Positions 1-8,373 are shown, numbered from the stretch's first letter. The stretch is DNA of 41,359 nt from Leptospira sp. (GCA_020831715.1 JAFIGA010000245.1:1-41359); one strand, 5' to 3'. A program made the numbers and translations. The notes: a model not told the origin generated them from the letters alone.

Positions 1-166
1 TCGTATTTTTTGAAGGTAACTTTGTTGTGTCTTCTTGATATTTTGGGTGGTTCGAAATCATCGAATAGTCTTTCCATAAAAAGCAATTTACTATTGGGCT
101 TTATTTTTGGGTACTAAAATTTATCTTTTTACACAACCCCACCCTTTTTGGTAGGCGTAGCCAACC

Positions 167-208
167 AACCCCCTAGCTTGCATTTCCCTATGAGCAAGCT
201 CCCCTGAA
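167..208 (-). repeat. GCTTGC hairpin repeat, copy 1
   Basis: On the minus strand this 42-base unit begins TTCAGGGGAGCTTGCTC and ends GCAAGCTAGGGGGTT. The arms AGCTTGC and GCAAGCT form a perfect 7-bp stem. It matches 34954-34995 (plus strand) with about 4 mismatches in 42, all in the loop, so the stem and the flanking G-run are conserved while the loop drifts. Confidence 0.8.
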
Positions 209-350
209 CTCTTATCTGCGTTCATCTCCGAGATCTGCGGGAAATCTTTTTAAAGAAGAATTGCGAGGGATGAAGAGGATTTTTGGGATTTAGGTGGAAG
301 CGATGCTTACTATTGAGTCGGTGGTGTTGGAGGAAAGGTTACAAAGAAGA

Positions 351-410
351 ACTTAACAGGTACCCAGCACCAAATGTTCCATTGTTGGGCTGGGTAACAT
401 AATGTTAGAT
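351..410 (-). repeat. imperfect palindrome, attC-like hairpin, copy 1
   Basis: Read on the minus strand, the 60 bases run from ATCTAAC to GTTAAGT, with an inner stem CCCAGC/GCTGGG and further partial pairing (CCAA/TTGG and ATG/CAT). The outer heptamers fit the degenerate integron attC boxes RYYYAAC and GTTRRRY, and 60 nt is within the known attC size range. A related element with a different stem lies at 35317-35378. No integrase gene is visible, so the attC reading is only a hypothesis; the hairpin itself is directly visible. Confidence 0.6.
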
Positions 411-466
411 CGCTTACCAGGCTCGCAATCAAAAGGATTTATTGGATATGATTGATTGGGTTTTGG

Positions 467-624
467 TTTTGATTAAAGTTAATTTATTTTTTCCCAGCCA
501 AAAGCAAATTTTATATATTACAAAAAATATAAGGAGCTCCCACTTCGCCAAGGCTGTCACGGCTCTTTGCACACCCCAGCAGGCAATCTGACGGGGCAAG
601 GTGGGAGCGATTTTACCTGGCGAC
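467..624 (-). repeat. long intergenic repeat, copy 1 (inverted relative to copy 2)
   Basis: On the minus strand the unit starts GTCGCCAGGTA and extends about 158 bases. The first 67 bases match 35123-35189 with about 7 mismatches, and weaker similarity continues through an AT-rich tail that ends in a shared TTTAATCA. Inside it, GCTCCCAC (535-542) and GTGGGAGC (601-608) are complementary terminal arms of a 74-base segment, giving it a MITE-like look. No coding capacity is seen. Confidence 0.8.
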
Positions 625-641
625 ACAGAGAGACCCCGACA

Positions 642-2288
642 CTATTTAGCCGATTTCTTTGGAAGAAACTGCGGAGTCTGTGAATTCCCGTAGAACTTGG
701 GTCCATAGTCCCCCCATCTTCCCGAATAACTCCGATCAGTTCTAGGTCTTTCATAGGTATAGTGTTGTTCTATGTTAATTTTAAAGGGAGCATTTTTGGG
801 GCTCACGCCATATTTTCCAAATTTCAAAATGCTAATTTCTGAGTTGGGGTGCTTGCCAATCTTGCCCGGGAATTTCAAGAATTCAGCACTTTCTTCGGAG
901 ACATTATGGTGTCCATCCGGATCCAAATAAGCTTTTTCTCCAATCCAACCGGGTTCTTCCCATTCAATCAAACGATTGATTGCCCGATTGGGGACACTGC
1001 TCCAGTCCAATATATCACCTAACTCTGAAGATGCTCCAATTAAAACATTGGTTAGATCACTTTTTTTAAGATCTTTTGGTAGTATGAGTTGTATATCTTT
1101 TTTCGGATTAGGAAATATATCCCTAGGGTCAGAAATTTTATTTAAGAAATCACTCCCTGCATCCAACCATACTTCATGATCTCCATAGGCTCCGGTTGGG
1201 TTGCCTCCGTCCGAATTTCTTCCCGATGCAATATAAAGAATAGGGTGGTTGTTAATGGAATTTACATTATTCCAAGATGTATCTAACGTTATATTATCAT
1301 GCCCGGTTGTCATGATTCTGACTGGCTTGCCTGAGGCATCTACCAAAACAGAATAGGATTCTATATCACCCTGATGAAAATTTCCAAGTGGGCTTGGTCC
1401 GTAATTGTAGTCATACCAGATCCAGTAAGAGACTACCATCCTTCCATCCCCGCGTTGGTACCAGTAATTTCTGTCATCTCTATATCCGGGTAAGGATTCT
1501 GCCTGGGTTCCCGACACATAGGTGTCTGCGTATCGAATATGGTAGTATAAGTGAATTGGATCTGATTCTTTATTGTAATTGGGTATATCTTTCGGATCCG
1601 GTAGGATCATATAGGGAGTCTTTTCGGGTTCATATCTAGTATAAAGTAGCCCATTTTTGGTTTTGGGAGAATCGCTATATCCTAATTCTACTCTGCCAAA
1701 GTATTTTTCCAAGTTGGAGGGTATGACTTTTTTATCTTTTGCCAGGACAAGGATCGGGGCAAATTTCTCCGCCAATTCTATCTGAATTTTCGAGGGGATG
1801 GGATTTTCTTGACTTCGAAAAGAAAAATCATGTTGGAATGTAAGAATTTCCCCTTTGGAGTAAGTGAACCAATTGGGGTTGTGCCCCGGTGAAAACTTAC
1901 CTTTGGATTCCTCGACTCCGAGTAATTCGATATATGCATGACTCCAATCTGAAGGTACATCCAAATCCATTCGATATTCAGTATTTTCGAAAGTTTGAAT
2001 TTTCTCAACATAGGTATTCATACAACTCGGATACTCTTTAAGTGCAATACGAGGCGCATAATTTTCATCCCAGTCAGGACAGGAATAAGCACGAGCTCTG
2101 AATTGGTATGGTTGGGTTAGATTTTCAGGAATATTTTGAAGACTACCTCTAAACTCCAAACGAATATCAGTATTCGGAAGAACGATAGGAATATTAGAAT
2201 CTTTAGGAGAACTACAATGAAAAACTAGAATACCCGAGAACCAAAAAGTGATTATTGTATTTAAGATATAATTTGGTTTCTGTTTCAT
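642..2288 (-). CDS. large lipoprotein, possible Vps62-like domain
   Basis: 548-residue predicted lipoprotein. An N-terminal hydrophobic segment ends in a lipobox-like LVFHC (Cys25), suggesting export and lipid anchoring. The first ~160 residues look like a beta-rich domain. Around residues 285-390 the pattern is a YWIWYDYNYG segment, then FHQGDIE, then a TGHD segment, then HPILYIASG followed by GDHEVW. This resembles Vps62/NPP1-like proteins (Y..YN, H.GD.E, HP..Y.A.G), so a similar fold is possible. I infer no enzymatic role. It lies 54 bases downstream of the lipase-fold gene on the same strand and may be co-transcribed with it. The downstream side is repeat DNA. The lipoprotein call is good; the domain call is tentative. 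Confidence 0.7.
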   Translation of the reverse strand: MKQKPNYILNTIITFWFSGILVFHCSSPKDSNIPIVLPNTDIRLEFRGSLQNIPENLTQPYQFRARAYSCPDWDENYAPRIALKEYPSCMNTYVEKIQTFENTEYRMDLDVPSDWSHAYIELLGVEESKGKFSPGHNPNWFTYSKGEILTFQHDFSFRSQENPIPSKIQIELAEKFAPILVLAKDKKVIPSNLEKYFGRVELGYSDSPKTKNGLLYTRYEPEKTPYMILPDPKDIPNYNKESDPIHLYYHIRYADTYVSGTQAESLPGYRDDRNYWYQRGDGRMVVSYWIWYDYNYGPSPLGNFHQGDIESYSVLVDASGKPVRIMTTGHDNITLDTSWNNVNSINNHPILYIASGRNSDGGNPTGAYGDHEVWLDAGSDFLNKISDPRDIFPNPKKDIQLILPKDLKKSDLTNVLIGASSELGDILDWSSVPNRAINRLIEWEEPGWIGEKAYLDPDGHHNVSEESAEFLKFPGKIGKHPNSEISILKFGKYGVSPKNAPFKINIEQHYTYERPRTDRSYSGRWGDYGPKFYGNSQTPQFLPKKSAK

Positions 2289-2342
2289 TGCCCTTTACCA
2301 AAATGACTTCCTTTTTCTCAGGGGCAAGAAATAAAAATAAAA

Positions 2343-3206
2343 TTATTTCCTTTTCGATTTCTTCTTGGGTAAGGGCGCATTTTTTTTGGTTGAGGTGTTT
2401 TTCTTAACAGGCGGTTTCGAGGTTTTCCGGGGAATTTTCTTTTTTGGAGCTGATTTTTTGGGATTAACCTTGCTTGGTTTATCCACAGATGGTTTGGAAT
2501 TCTTCCCTTGATTATCAAGTATTATATGATCTTGAATAACTACGCTACCGGCTGGCGGGAGTGGGATCGGTGGATTGATCGTTTGAAGGTATTCAACTAT
2601 GGTTCTTAGATTTTCGGCTCTTCTTACTAAGTTATAGTTGCCCGGAATGTCAAACCACTGATCACGACCCTGTCCATATTGGAGATTTTCGTCTCTTGGA
2701 AAAAATAGATATTCTTGAATAGGTGAGAGAGGATGAAATTTGTTAATAAATAGATAGGCGGGAAGACGCATTTCTAATGCCGAAGAGCCGGGTTCCCAAC
2801 CTTTCCAAGTAAGAAGTCCCATGAATTTAAATCCCCTGTAAGGAGTGCCTAGCGTTATCAATGTATCTACTTTTCTTCTAGCCGAATCGGGAAGCCCACC
2901 CATTAAAATTCCTGCCGTATTATGAGCTATGATACAACAGCGATCATTGGATCGATTCAATGCTTGTGTGAGATGGGCGATGGTTTCTTTCTCCGATTTC
3001 CAAACCGGAAGAGGGACTACATAGGGACGGTAGCCGGCTTGTGAGAGTTTTTTCTCCAATTTTTTATAAAATGAACTTCCGGCCCCTAGCCCCGGAACGA
3101 TCAAAATATCTCTTGAGCGGAGATCATGATCCACCGTCTTGCTTTTGGAGAAAATTCCGGTAATCATAGCCCAAAAAAACTCAATATATTCTAAAATTAG
3201 ATTCAT
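2343..3206 (-). CDS. lipase-fold (alpha/beta hydrolase) protein lacking catalytic Ser and His
   Basis: About 287 residues from an ATG at 3206, preceded by GGGG at 9-nt spacing; a GTG at 3221 is the alternative start. The N-terminus has a hydrophobic segment. The fold is recognisable from ILIVPGLGAGS (oxyanion strand, ~34-44), the nucleophile-elbow region IIAHNTAGI (~92-100) and TLITLGTPYRG (~115-125). In active lipases the elbow reads GHSMGG; here the nucleophile position is Asn96. The usual GHF/DH catalytic histidine near the C-terminal helix reads PGNYNL (Asn190). Both key residues are thus replaced, which argues for a non-catalytic role. The last ~55 residues are Lys/Pro/Ser-rich and very basic, possibly binding nucleic acid or anionic surface polymers. 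Confidence 0.75.
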   Translation of the reverse strand: MNLILEYIEFFWAMITGIFSKSKTVDHDLRSRDILIVPGLGAGSSFYKKLEKKLSQAGYRPYVVPLPVWKSEKETIAHLTQALNRSNDRCCIIAHNTAGILMGGLPDSARRKVDTLITLGTPYRGFKFMGLLTWKGWEPGSSALEMRLPAYLFINKFHPLSPIQEYLFFPRDENLQYGQGRDQWFDIPGNYNLVRRAENLRTIVEYLQTINPPIPLPPAGSVVIQDHIILDNQGKNSKPSVDKPSKVNPKKSAPKKKIPRKTSKPPVKKNTSTKKNAPLPKKKSKRK

Positions 3207-3272
3207 AAAAGAAAGCCCCACACCTTGGATTGCTTGCCAAACTGTTGCATTTTTCTAATTTGGACTTCAAAT

Positions 3273-3677
3273 ATGTTTTTCACAAAAAAGCAGATCCTTC
3301 TAGTATTGATTCTTTTGTTTTTAGGCTATCCTGTCTATTCAAAATATCCGTCCTATGCCAAAATCGAACCAATCCTGGAGAAAACTTGGAATGAGCAATT
3401 TCCTGTCCCATATAGAAAGATTTTAAAGAAAAATATCAATGGGAAAGGAATCATGTTATTCCGTGAGGCAGGCAAGAATTACTATATCTATACGTTTCAC
3501 GTTGCTATGCCCAAGCAAGAATGGGAGGATCGAGAAATCATGGCATTGAAAGAAGAAAGGGTCCTCCTGGTCAAATTATTCCACGATCCCGGTAATCCGG
3601 AAAAACCTTATTTCATTCGCATGGGAGAGTTAGATGAAGAGAATATGCGACCGGGATTTATACGCTATGTCAATTAG
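3273..3677 (+). CDS. small exported protein of unknown function
   Basis: 134 residues from the ATG at 3273; an in-frame upstream TTG-type extension to 3225 is less likely because the ATG places a clean signal peptide first. The signal segment (MFFTKKQ followed by a Leu/Ile-rich core) ends near VYSK, so periplasmic location is expected. The mature part is mixed charge with aromatic-rich strands, with no motif I recognise. Its stop codon overlaps the ribosome binding site of the UDP-glucose pyrophosphorylase gene 9 bases downstream, so the two are probably co-transcribed. It diverges from the lipase-fold gene across about 66 bp, which should hold both promoters. Confidence 0.65.
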   Translation: MFFTKKQILLVLILLFLGYPVYSKYPSYAKIEPILEKTWNEQFPVPYRKILKKNINGKGIMLFREAGKNYYIYTFHVAMPKQEWEDREIMALKEERVLLVKLFHDPGNPEKPYFIRMGELDEENMRPGFIRYVN

Positions 3678-3686
3678 GAGAATATT

Positions 3687-5093
3687 ATGAAAGATTATGA
3701 AATAAAAATCAGTGAAAAAATGAAAAAGGACAATCTAAGCGAAGATTTCATCGCTGATTTTCTCCTCAAGGTGAACCAAGTTCGAGAAGGTGAAACCGGG
3801 ATAGCTGTATGGGAAGAAGTAGGGGATCTCGATCCTAAAAAAGATGAAGTATCTTGGGAAGAAGTTCGAAGTTCCAATACAGATTCCAAAGAAGACCTTG
3901 GTAAATTAGTTGTGGTCAAATTGAACGGTGGATTGGGAACTTCCATGGGTCTCTCTAAAGCCAAGTCTCTCATTCCCATCAAAGAGGGTCGTTCTTTTTT
4001 AAATATTATAGCCAATCAGGTTCTATATTTACGGAAGAAATACTCAGTGGACATACCGCTCCTCCTAATGGATAGTTTTAATACCCAAAAAGATTCCCAA
4101 GAAGAATTGAAATCCACCGGGCTCACTCAGAAAATTCCAACCAGCTTCTTGCAACATAGAGTTCCTCGTTTGCTGAAAGATAGCTTGGAGCCAATTTCTT
4201 GCAAGGATCCAAAAGATGATTGGTGCCCTCCCGGTCATGGAGATATTTACTTTACATTGATAGAAACCGGAATTTTGGATCAGTTGTTAGATGCCGGATT
4301 TGAAGTTGCCTTCTTATCCAATGGTGATAACTTGGGTGCGACGGTGGATCCGGCAATGGTCAGTTATTTTCTGAAAGAAAAATTGGATTTCGCTATGGAG
4401 ATGACTCCCAAAACTCTAGCCGATAAGAAGGGGGGAGATATCTACAGAAAAATTCGTGAAGGAAAATTTTTGCATTTTGAACTATTGGAAACTGCTCAAG
4501 TTCCGGATGAGAATATGCATGAGTTTACCGGCATGGGCAAATTTCGCACCTTCTCCACAAATAATCTATGGATCAATTTGAAATCTTTGAAGAAGAGATG
4601 GAATGAAGGAAAATTCCAATTGTCTTTAATCGTAAATCCTAAGTCAGTCGAAGGTAAAGAAGTATTGCAGTTGGAGACGGCGATGGGTTCTGCTGTGGGA
4701 AATTTTTCCAACTTCCGAGGTGTGATCATTCCGAGAGATCGTTTTGCTCCTGTGAAGAAGACGGAAGATTATTTGGTTCGGAGATCCGATGCCTATGAGT
4801 TGAATGAGGACTTTTCTCTAACCATGTCCAAAACCAGAAAAAAATTGGGATTGGGAGAGCCTGTTATTTCACTCGATGATGATTTTTATAAAAAGATTGG
4901 AGATTTTGAAAAGCGTTTTCCTCTAACACCTTCGTTATTTGCCTGCGAATCCTTGGAAGTTAAGGGTGAGTGGATATTTGATCTGGAGGTCAGCTTTAAA
5001 GGTAAGGTAGTTTTGGAGAATCATTCGGGTTCTCCTATTAAGATTTCTTCTTTGGATAAGATTGTGTTTGAAAATGAAACAATATCCAAGTAA
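3687..5093 (+). CDS. UTP--glucose-1-phosphate uridylyltransferase, eukaryotic-type (UDPGP family)
   Basis: 468 residues. It would make UDP-glucose from UTP and glucose-1-phosphate in the cytoplasm, supplying glycan synthesis. The nucleotide-binding loop KLNGGLGTSMGLSKAKS (~78-94) is the signature of the UGP2-type family, not of bacterial GalU. SFNTQ near 130, PGHGDIY near 179 and FLSNGDNLGATVD near 210-222 are also family blocks. Length fits the family (about 460-500). The start is well set by AGGAG 7-8 nt upstream. UAP-type N-acetylglucosamine-1-P uridylyltransferases belong to the same superfamily but have LAGGQGTRLG, so glucose-1-P is preferred as substrate. A possible link is the UDP-glucuronate decarboxylase at 17871-18803, which acts two steps further down the same sugar-nucleotide route. 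Confidence 0.88.
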   Translation: MKDYEIKISEKMKKDNLSEDFIADFLLKVNQVREGETGIAVWEEVGDLDPKKDEVSWEEVRSSNTDSKEDLGKLVVVKLNGGLGTSMGLSKAKSLIPIKEGRSFLNIIANQVLYLRKKYSVDIPLLLMDSFNTQKDSQEELKSTGLTQKIPTSFLQHRVPRLLKDSLEPISCKDPKDDWCPPGHGDIYFTLIETGILDQLLDAGFEVAFLSNGDNLGATVDPAMVSYFLKEKLDFAMEMTPKTLADKKGGDIYRKIREGKFLHFELLETAQVPDENMHEFTGMGKFRTFSTNNLWINLKSLKKRWNEGKFQLSLIVNPKSVEGKEVLQLETAMGSAVGNFSNFRGVIIPRDRFAPVKKTEDYLVRRSDAYELNEDFSLTMSKTRKKLGLGEPVISLDDDFYKKIGDFEKRFPLTPSLFACESLEVKGEWIFDLEVSFKGKVVLENHSGSPIKISSLDKIVFENETISK

Positions 5094-5361
5094 GAGTAAG
5101 GCGGGATTTCTTTTTATCTTTGGATTCTTGGTCTATTCATCGGTAAATTGTATCAAACCTCTTTCACCATTTGAAGAATGCAAGGCAAGAAATCGTTGTG
5201 AAATGATCGAGGGAGAATGCTATCTCAGAAATTCAGTCATTTATAGGACGCTAGCCGGAACAGAACAAGCATCTACTGAAGATGCATTGATTCTATTGGG
5301 AACCTGTTCCGGGCTTTCCAATACATGTGTAAGGAATTGCAGATCCGGAACTCTGTTTTAG
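5074..5361 (+). CDS. small Cys-rich lipoprotein
   Basis: 95 residues from the ATG at 5074 (an in-frame TTG at 5062 is possible). The start lies inside the 3' end of the uridylyltransferase gene (20-nt overlap), suggesting translational coupling. Signal segment GFLFIFGFLVYSSVNC ends in a spirochaetal lipobox with Cys26. The mature part has six further cysteines, including EECKARNRC and a C-terminal NTCVRNC, enough for three disulfides. No family recognised. It converges with the papain-fold gene, the two stop codons overlapping, and there is no room for a separate intergenic terminator. Confidence 0.65.
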   Translation: MKQYPSKSKAGFLFIFGFLVYSSVNCIKPLSPFEECKARNRCEMIEGECYLRNSVIYRTLAGTEQASTEDALILLGTCSGLSNTCVRNCRSGTLF

Positions 5362-7727
5362 TCTCTCAAGAAAGACAAAGTGGTAGTTTCCGGAAAAATA
5401 GTTTTATCCTTTATATCCATTTTTAATGCTTGTTCCGTATCTCCCATAGCAATTTGAAATCTTCCCTTCGGATCATGGATTTTAGTTTCTTGAATGTAAT
5501 CTCCCTGGTAAATTGTCCGATTATTGAACAAAACTTTACAAGTTGTATTTTGTTCATCATCTGATTGGATTACTAATTGCAATTGGGTGATGTTTCCTTT
5601 TCCATCCCAATACATGGTAGACCAAGGCCCTTTGAATTTTTCCAAATTGGAATCAGTACCGAATGATCTGGATTTCACATTATCTACAACCGGTTCCATG
5701 AATGCTACCGGAATTTCTTTTGATTTCGCACCTTCGATCTCCGAATCGTTATTGCTAGTTACTGAGAAAAGACGGATTTTTCCGGAATCGATTTTGTCTT
5801 GGAAATAATTTGCTTTAGTAGAACTCAATTTCTTCCAACTTCCACCAATATCTCTTGTGTAGATACTATAAGAATTAGCATCTTTCACAGGTTCCCAAGT
5901 TATACGAATATAGGGATCTTTGGAGCTATGCGGAATCATTCTTGTTTCCAATTTCTTGGGAGGATGCAAGCCCATGGATCTTCCTCTAAGTTGTGATAGG
6001 CTTCCCATTACAGGTAGAGAGCCTCGGCTCGGGTTTCCAATTCTGTTTAGGGCCGCGATGGAATAATAGTTGGAAGAATCTTTTGGATTTTTATCTATAT
6101 ATGTATTGGATTTAGTTTCAGCCAATTCTTCCCATTGTTTGGCATTTGTGGGCATTCTATAAATTTTATAATTTTCTGCACCTTCTACGTTGTTCCATTC
6201 CAGTCGGATTTCTTCTGCGAAGTCACCTTGACTCACCTTAACTGAATCAGGCGGAGGGAGGTTCATAGTTATCGCAGAAGTGTTTCCAAGTGCTGCTTGT
6301 GAAAGAGTAGACTCAACATAAGATCCTGCTACCGAGACGCGATAGAATTCAAGGTTTCCATTTCGAAGAGCCTTTCTATCGGTGAATTCAGGTTTCGAAA
6401 CCTTGGATAGAATTCTGAATTGTTTAGAATAGGGATTGTATTTATAAATATGGTAGGAAGTATTTCCCGGAATTGGATTCCAACTTATTTCTATTCGATC
6501 TTTGAAATTCCCTTGGCTTGCAACAAGTCCGGTTATTCTCATTCCGGATATAGGTCTAGTCTTAGTAGAAGCGAATCCTTCTGAATTACCCGGGTAGGGC
6601 AGGGAAGAGTCACTTGAAAATACTGTCGCAACTGTATAGTGATAGGATAGCTCAGACTGAACTCCTGCATCATCGAAGAATGGATTGAGAGATAATCCAA
6701 CTAATTCGTATTTGTTTGCCGTTGTTCTCTTGCGATAGATCTCGTATCCAATGGCTCCTCGAACAGAATTCCAGGACAAACGGATCTTGTCTTTGTAATT
6801 TCCTTTGGAAGCCGATATGTCTGTGGGATAGCTTTCTGATAATTTGTCCGGGCTAGGTAACAGTGGTGGGTCATCCACCCAGTAGATAGATTGAACTGAT
6901 TTCTGGAAGAATTTATAATCCACCCACGCATAGCCATCATCGCCCCAATCCACTCCCCATGAATTCATTACAAGAAAAGCTTTCTTAGAGTCATCGTATC
7001 CCGCAATGAGAACAGCTTGTGCTCCTAAAAAGCTTCCATCTGTCTTTTGAATAATTTCATTCTTTTTATATTTTGCATAGCCTTTGTAAAATAAAACAGA
7101 TGCCGGAAGAGGACTGCCGGAACTTATATAGGATTTGATTTGGTTGAGATTGCTGTTGGGAATTTTATAGAAATTGTGAATTCTATGGGCTAAACTCGCA
7201 CGATCTTTTAAGTAGGATCTACTTTTATAATCATCTTCTCTATAGGGTAGATCTTCCCAAGTGAGGATTCCATTCATCCGAAGAATGATGAGTCCTTGGA
7301 GTAAGGAACCTCCTTGGTCTTTTCCTTGATTGGTAGCATTGTATAGGTAAGTCGGTGAAAAGAGGAGCTTTTGATCGGATGAATTATCAATGCTGAGTTT
7401 GGAGAGATTGATCGGTTTTTCTTTTTTTTCATTTTCTGTGTAGGACTTCAATGCATATCCCAAGGCAAATCCTACAGAGCTGGCTTGGCCTTTTTGGGAC
7501 AATACTACCGGTAATTTATCTTTCAAGGAAAAGCGAGAGGGAAGCCGAGAGTTATCACGCTCCGGAGCCAAAGGAATGGATGCTTCCAACTCACCCTGAT
7601 CGGATTGAAGACCTGCTCTGAGAGGCTTTTCCTTTTCTTCTTCACCGATAAGTGATGAGTGATGGCGAAATGAAGAAAATAGAATCAAAATTAGAAAAAG
7701 CGAAACACCTTCTTTTTTGAATATCAT
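5358..7727 (-). CDS. secreted papain-fold (C1A-like) pseudopeptidase with four FN3-like repeats
   Basis: 789 residues from the ATG at 7727, which has GGAGGA overlapping the tonB stop; longer in-frame versions run back through tonB and are rejected. An N-terminal hydrophobic signal is followed by a papain-like domain (~65-285). The block equivalent to QGSCGSCWAFA reads QKGQASSVGFA, so Cys25 of papain is Ser83. The catalytic-His block reads GAQAVLIAGYD (Gln237), while MNSWGVDWGDDGY keeps Asn255 and the family pattern. Four FN3-like repeats follow (~300-690), each with a GNYKDKIRLSWN-like opening and GAxxYxIYR core, then a C-terminal beta-rich domain (~700-789). I infer a binding or scaffold role at the cell surface or periplasm. 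It is the last gene of the TonB module, one base after tonB. Confidence 0.8.
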   Translation of the reverse strand: MIFKKEGVSLFLILILFSSFRHHSSLIGEEEKEKPLRAGLQSDQGELEASIPLAPERDNSRLPSRFSLKDKLPVVLSQKGQASSVGFALGYALKSYTENEKKEKPINLSKLSIDNSSDQKLLFSPTYLYNATNQGKDQGGSLLQGLIILRMNGILTWEDLPYREDDYKSRSYLKDRASLAHRIHNFYKIPNSNLNQIKSYISSGSPLPASVLFYKGYAKYKKNEIIQKTDGSFLGAQAVLIAGYDDSKKAFLVMNSWGVDWGDDGYAWVDYKFFQKSVQSIYWVDDPPLLPSPDKLSESYPTDISASKGNYKDKIRLSWNSVRGAIGYEIYRKRTTANKYELVGLSLNPFFDDAGVQSELSYHYTVATVFSSDSSLPYPGNSEGFASTKTRPISGMRITGLVASQGNFKDRIEISWNPIPGNTSYHIYKYNPYSKQFRILSKVSKPEFTDRKALRNGNLEFYRVSVAGSYVESTLSQAALGNTSAITMNLPPPDSVKVSQGDFAEEIRLEWNNVEGAENYKIYRMPTNAKQWEELAETKSNTYIDKNPKDSSNYYSIAALNRIGNPSRGSLPVMGSLSQLRGRSMGLHPPKKLETRMIPHSSKDPYIRITWEPVKDANSYSIYTRDIGGSWKKLSSTKANYFQDKIDSGKIRLFSVTSNNDSEIEGAKSKEIPVAFMEPVVDNVKSRSFGTDSNLEKFKGPWSTMYWDGKGNITQLQLVIQSDDEQNTTCKVLFNNRTIYQGDYIQETKIHDPKGRFQIAMGDTEQALKMDIKDKTIFPETTTLSFLRD

Positions 7728-7728
7728 G

Positions 7729-8364
7729 TCAATCCTCCAAAGTGAAATTAACTGGTAGTCTATGTGCCATTTTTGTTGGCTTGCCTTCCAAATAACCCGG
7801 AGTAAACCTTGCTCTTCGGACAATTTGTAATGCTGCGGCATCGAATCCATGACCGACTTTACCGCCCATGATTTTTGCCCCTTGTAGTTGTCCTTTTTCA
7901 TCAATCTGGACTTCCAAAACTACGGTTTTACTGGTGATACCTGCAGATTTTGCAGACTGAGGGAAGTAATCGCCTAAATCAAAATCAATAATCGGGGTAG
8001 GTGGTCTATCCCCATTATATGAAAAAAGAAATCCATCTTTGTCAGTTCCATCACCAGATAGTTTGTTAGGGTTGAGATCTTCCTTTTCTTCGGCATCCTT
8101 GGATGGATCCTTGCTCGATCCTTCTACCCATTCTTGTTTTTCAACAGGTGCAGGTGTTGTATCTCCACCGATAAGTTCAGGTGGGATTTCTTCGAAATCA
8201 ATCTCCATATCGGATATGTCTACAAGTTCCGGTTCCGAAGGAGCAACATAGGTTGCAAGAAGATATCCTGTATAGATTGTAAGATGTAAAATGAGAGAAG
8301 CAATGAGTGAGAATCGAAACACTCCGAAATTTTTGATGCGTTTTTTAATCTCTTGCCATTCCAT
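7729..8364 (-). CDS. tonB: TonB energy-transducing protein
   Basis: 211 residues. A cytoplasmic stub and one membrane helix (~17-40) are followed by an acidic periplasmic linker with few prolines, then a TonB_C domain (~120-211) with the pattern TSKTVVLEVQIDEKGQL, AALQIVRRARFTPG and a terminal VNFTLED. It would carry proton-motive-force energy from ExbB/ExbD to the outer-membrane receptor. The start has AGGA 8 nt upstream and follows exbD by 9 bases. The linker is unlike the long Pro-Lys/Pro-Glu rod of enterobacterial TonB. Confidence 0.9.
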   Translation of the reverse strand: MEWQEIKKRIKNFGVFRFSLIASLILHLTIYTGYLLATYVAPSEPELVDISDMEIDFEEIPPELIGGDTTPAPVEKQEWVEGSSKDPSKDAEEKEDLNPNKLSGDGTDKDGFLFSYNGDRPPTPIIDFDLGDYFPQSAKSAGITSKTVVLEVQIDEKGQLQGAKIMGGKVGHGFDAAALQIVRRARFTPGYLEGKPTKMAHRLPVNFTLED

Positions 8365-8373
8365 AATTGAATC

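Larger units (their letters stand above)
1..641. other. gene-free region carrying dispersed repeats
   Basis: I see no credible gene here; the short open frames overlap repeat sequence and have no ribosome binding site or recognisable product. The region holds three modules (167-208, 351-410, 467-624) that recur in inverted orientation in the gene-free region 34921-35632. Bases 1-166 and 211-350 hold nothing I can name. It lies downstream of the minus-strand lipoprotein gene that ends at 642, so it could also contain that gene's transcription end, but there is no clear U-tailed hairpin. Confidence 0.75.

Noticed and set aside
1..641. Full integron with attI and integrase
   Set aside because: Only attC-like hairpins are present, no integrase gene is in the window, and copy 2 does not fit both attC boxes.
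429..754. Short minus-strand open frames in the left repeat region
   Set aside because: They overlap repeat 467-624 and the end of the lipoprotein gene, lack ribosome binding sites, and their products are not like any protein I know.
7728..7904. N-terminal extension of the papain-fold protein into tonB
   Set aside because: The ATG at 7727 has a strong ribosome binding site and starts a signal peptide; the extension is the antiparallel-free overlap with the tonB C-terminal domain in another frame and makes no sense as a leader.
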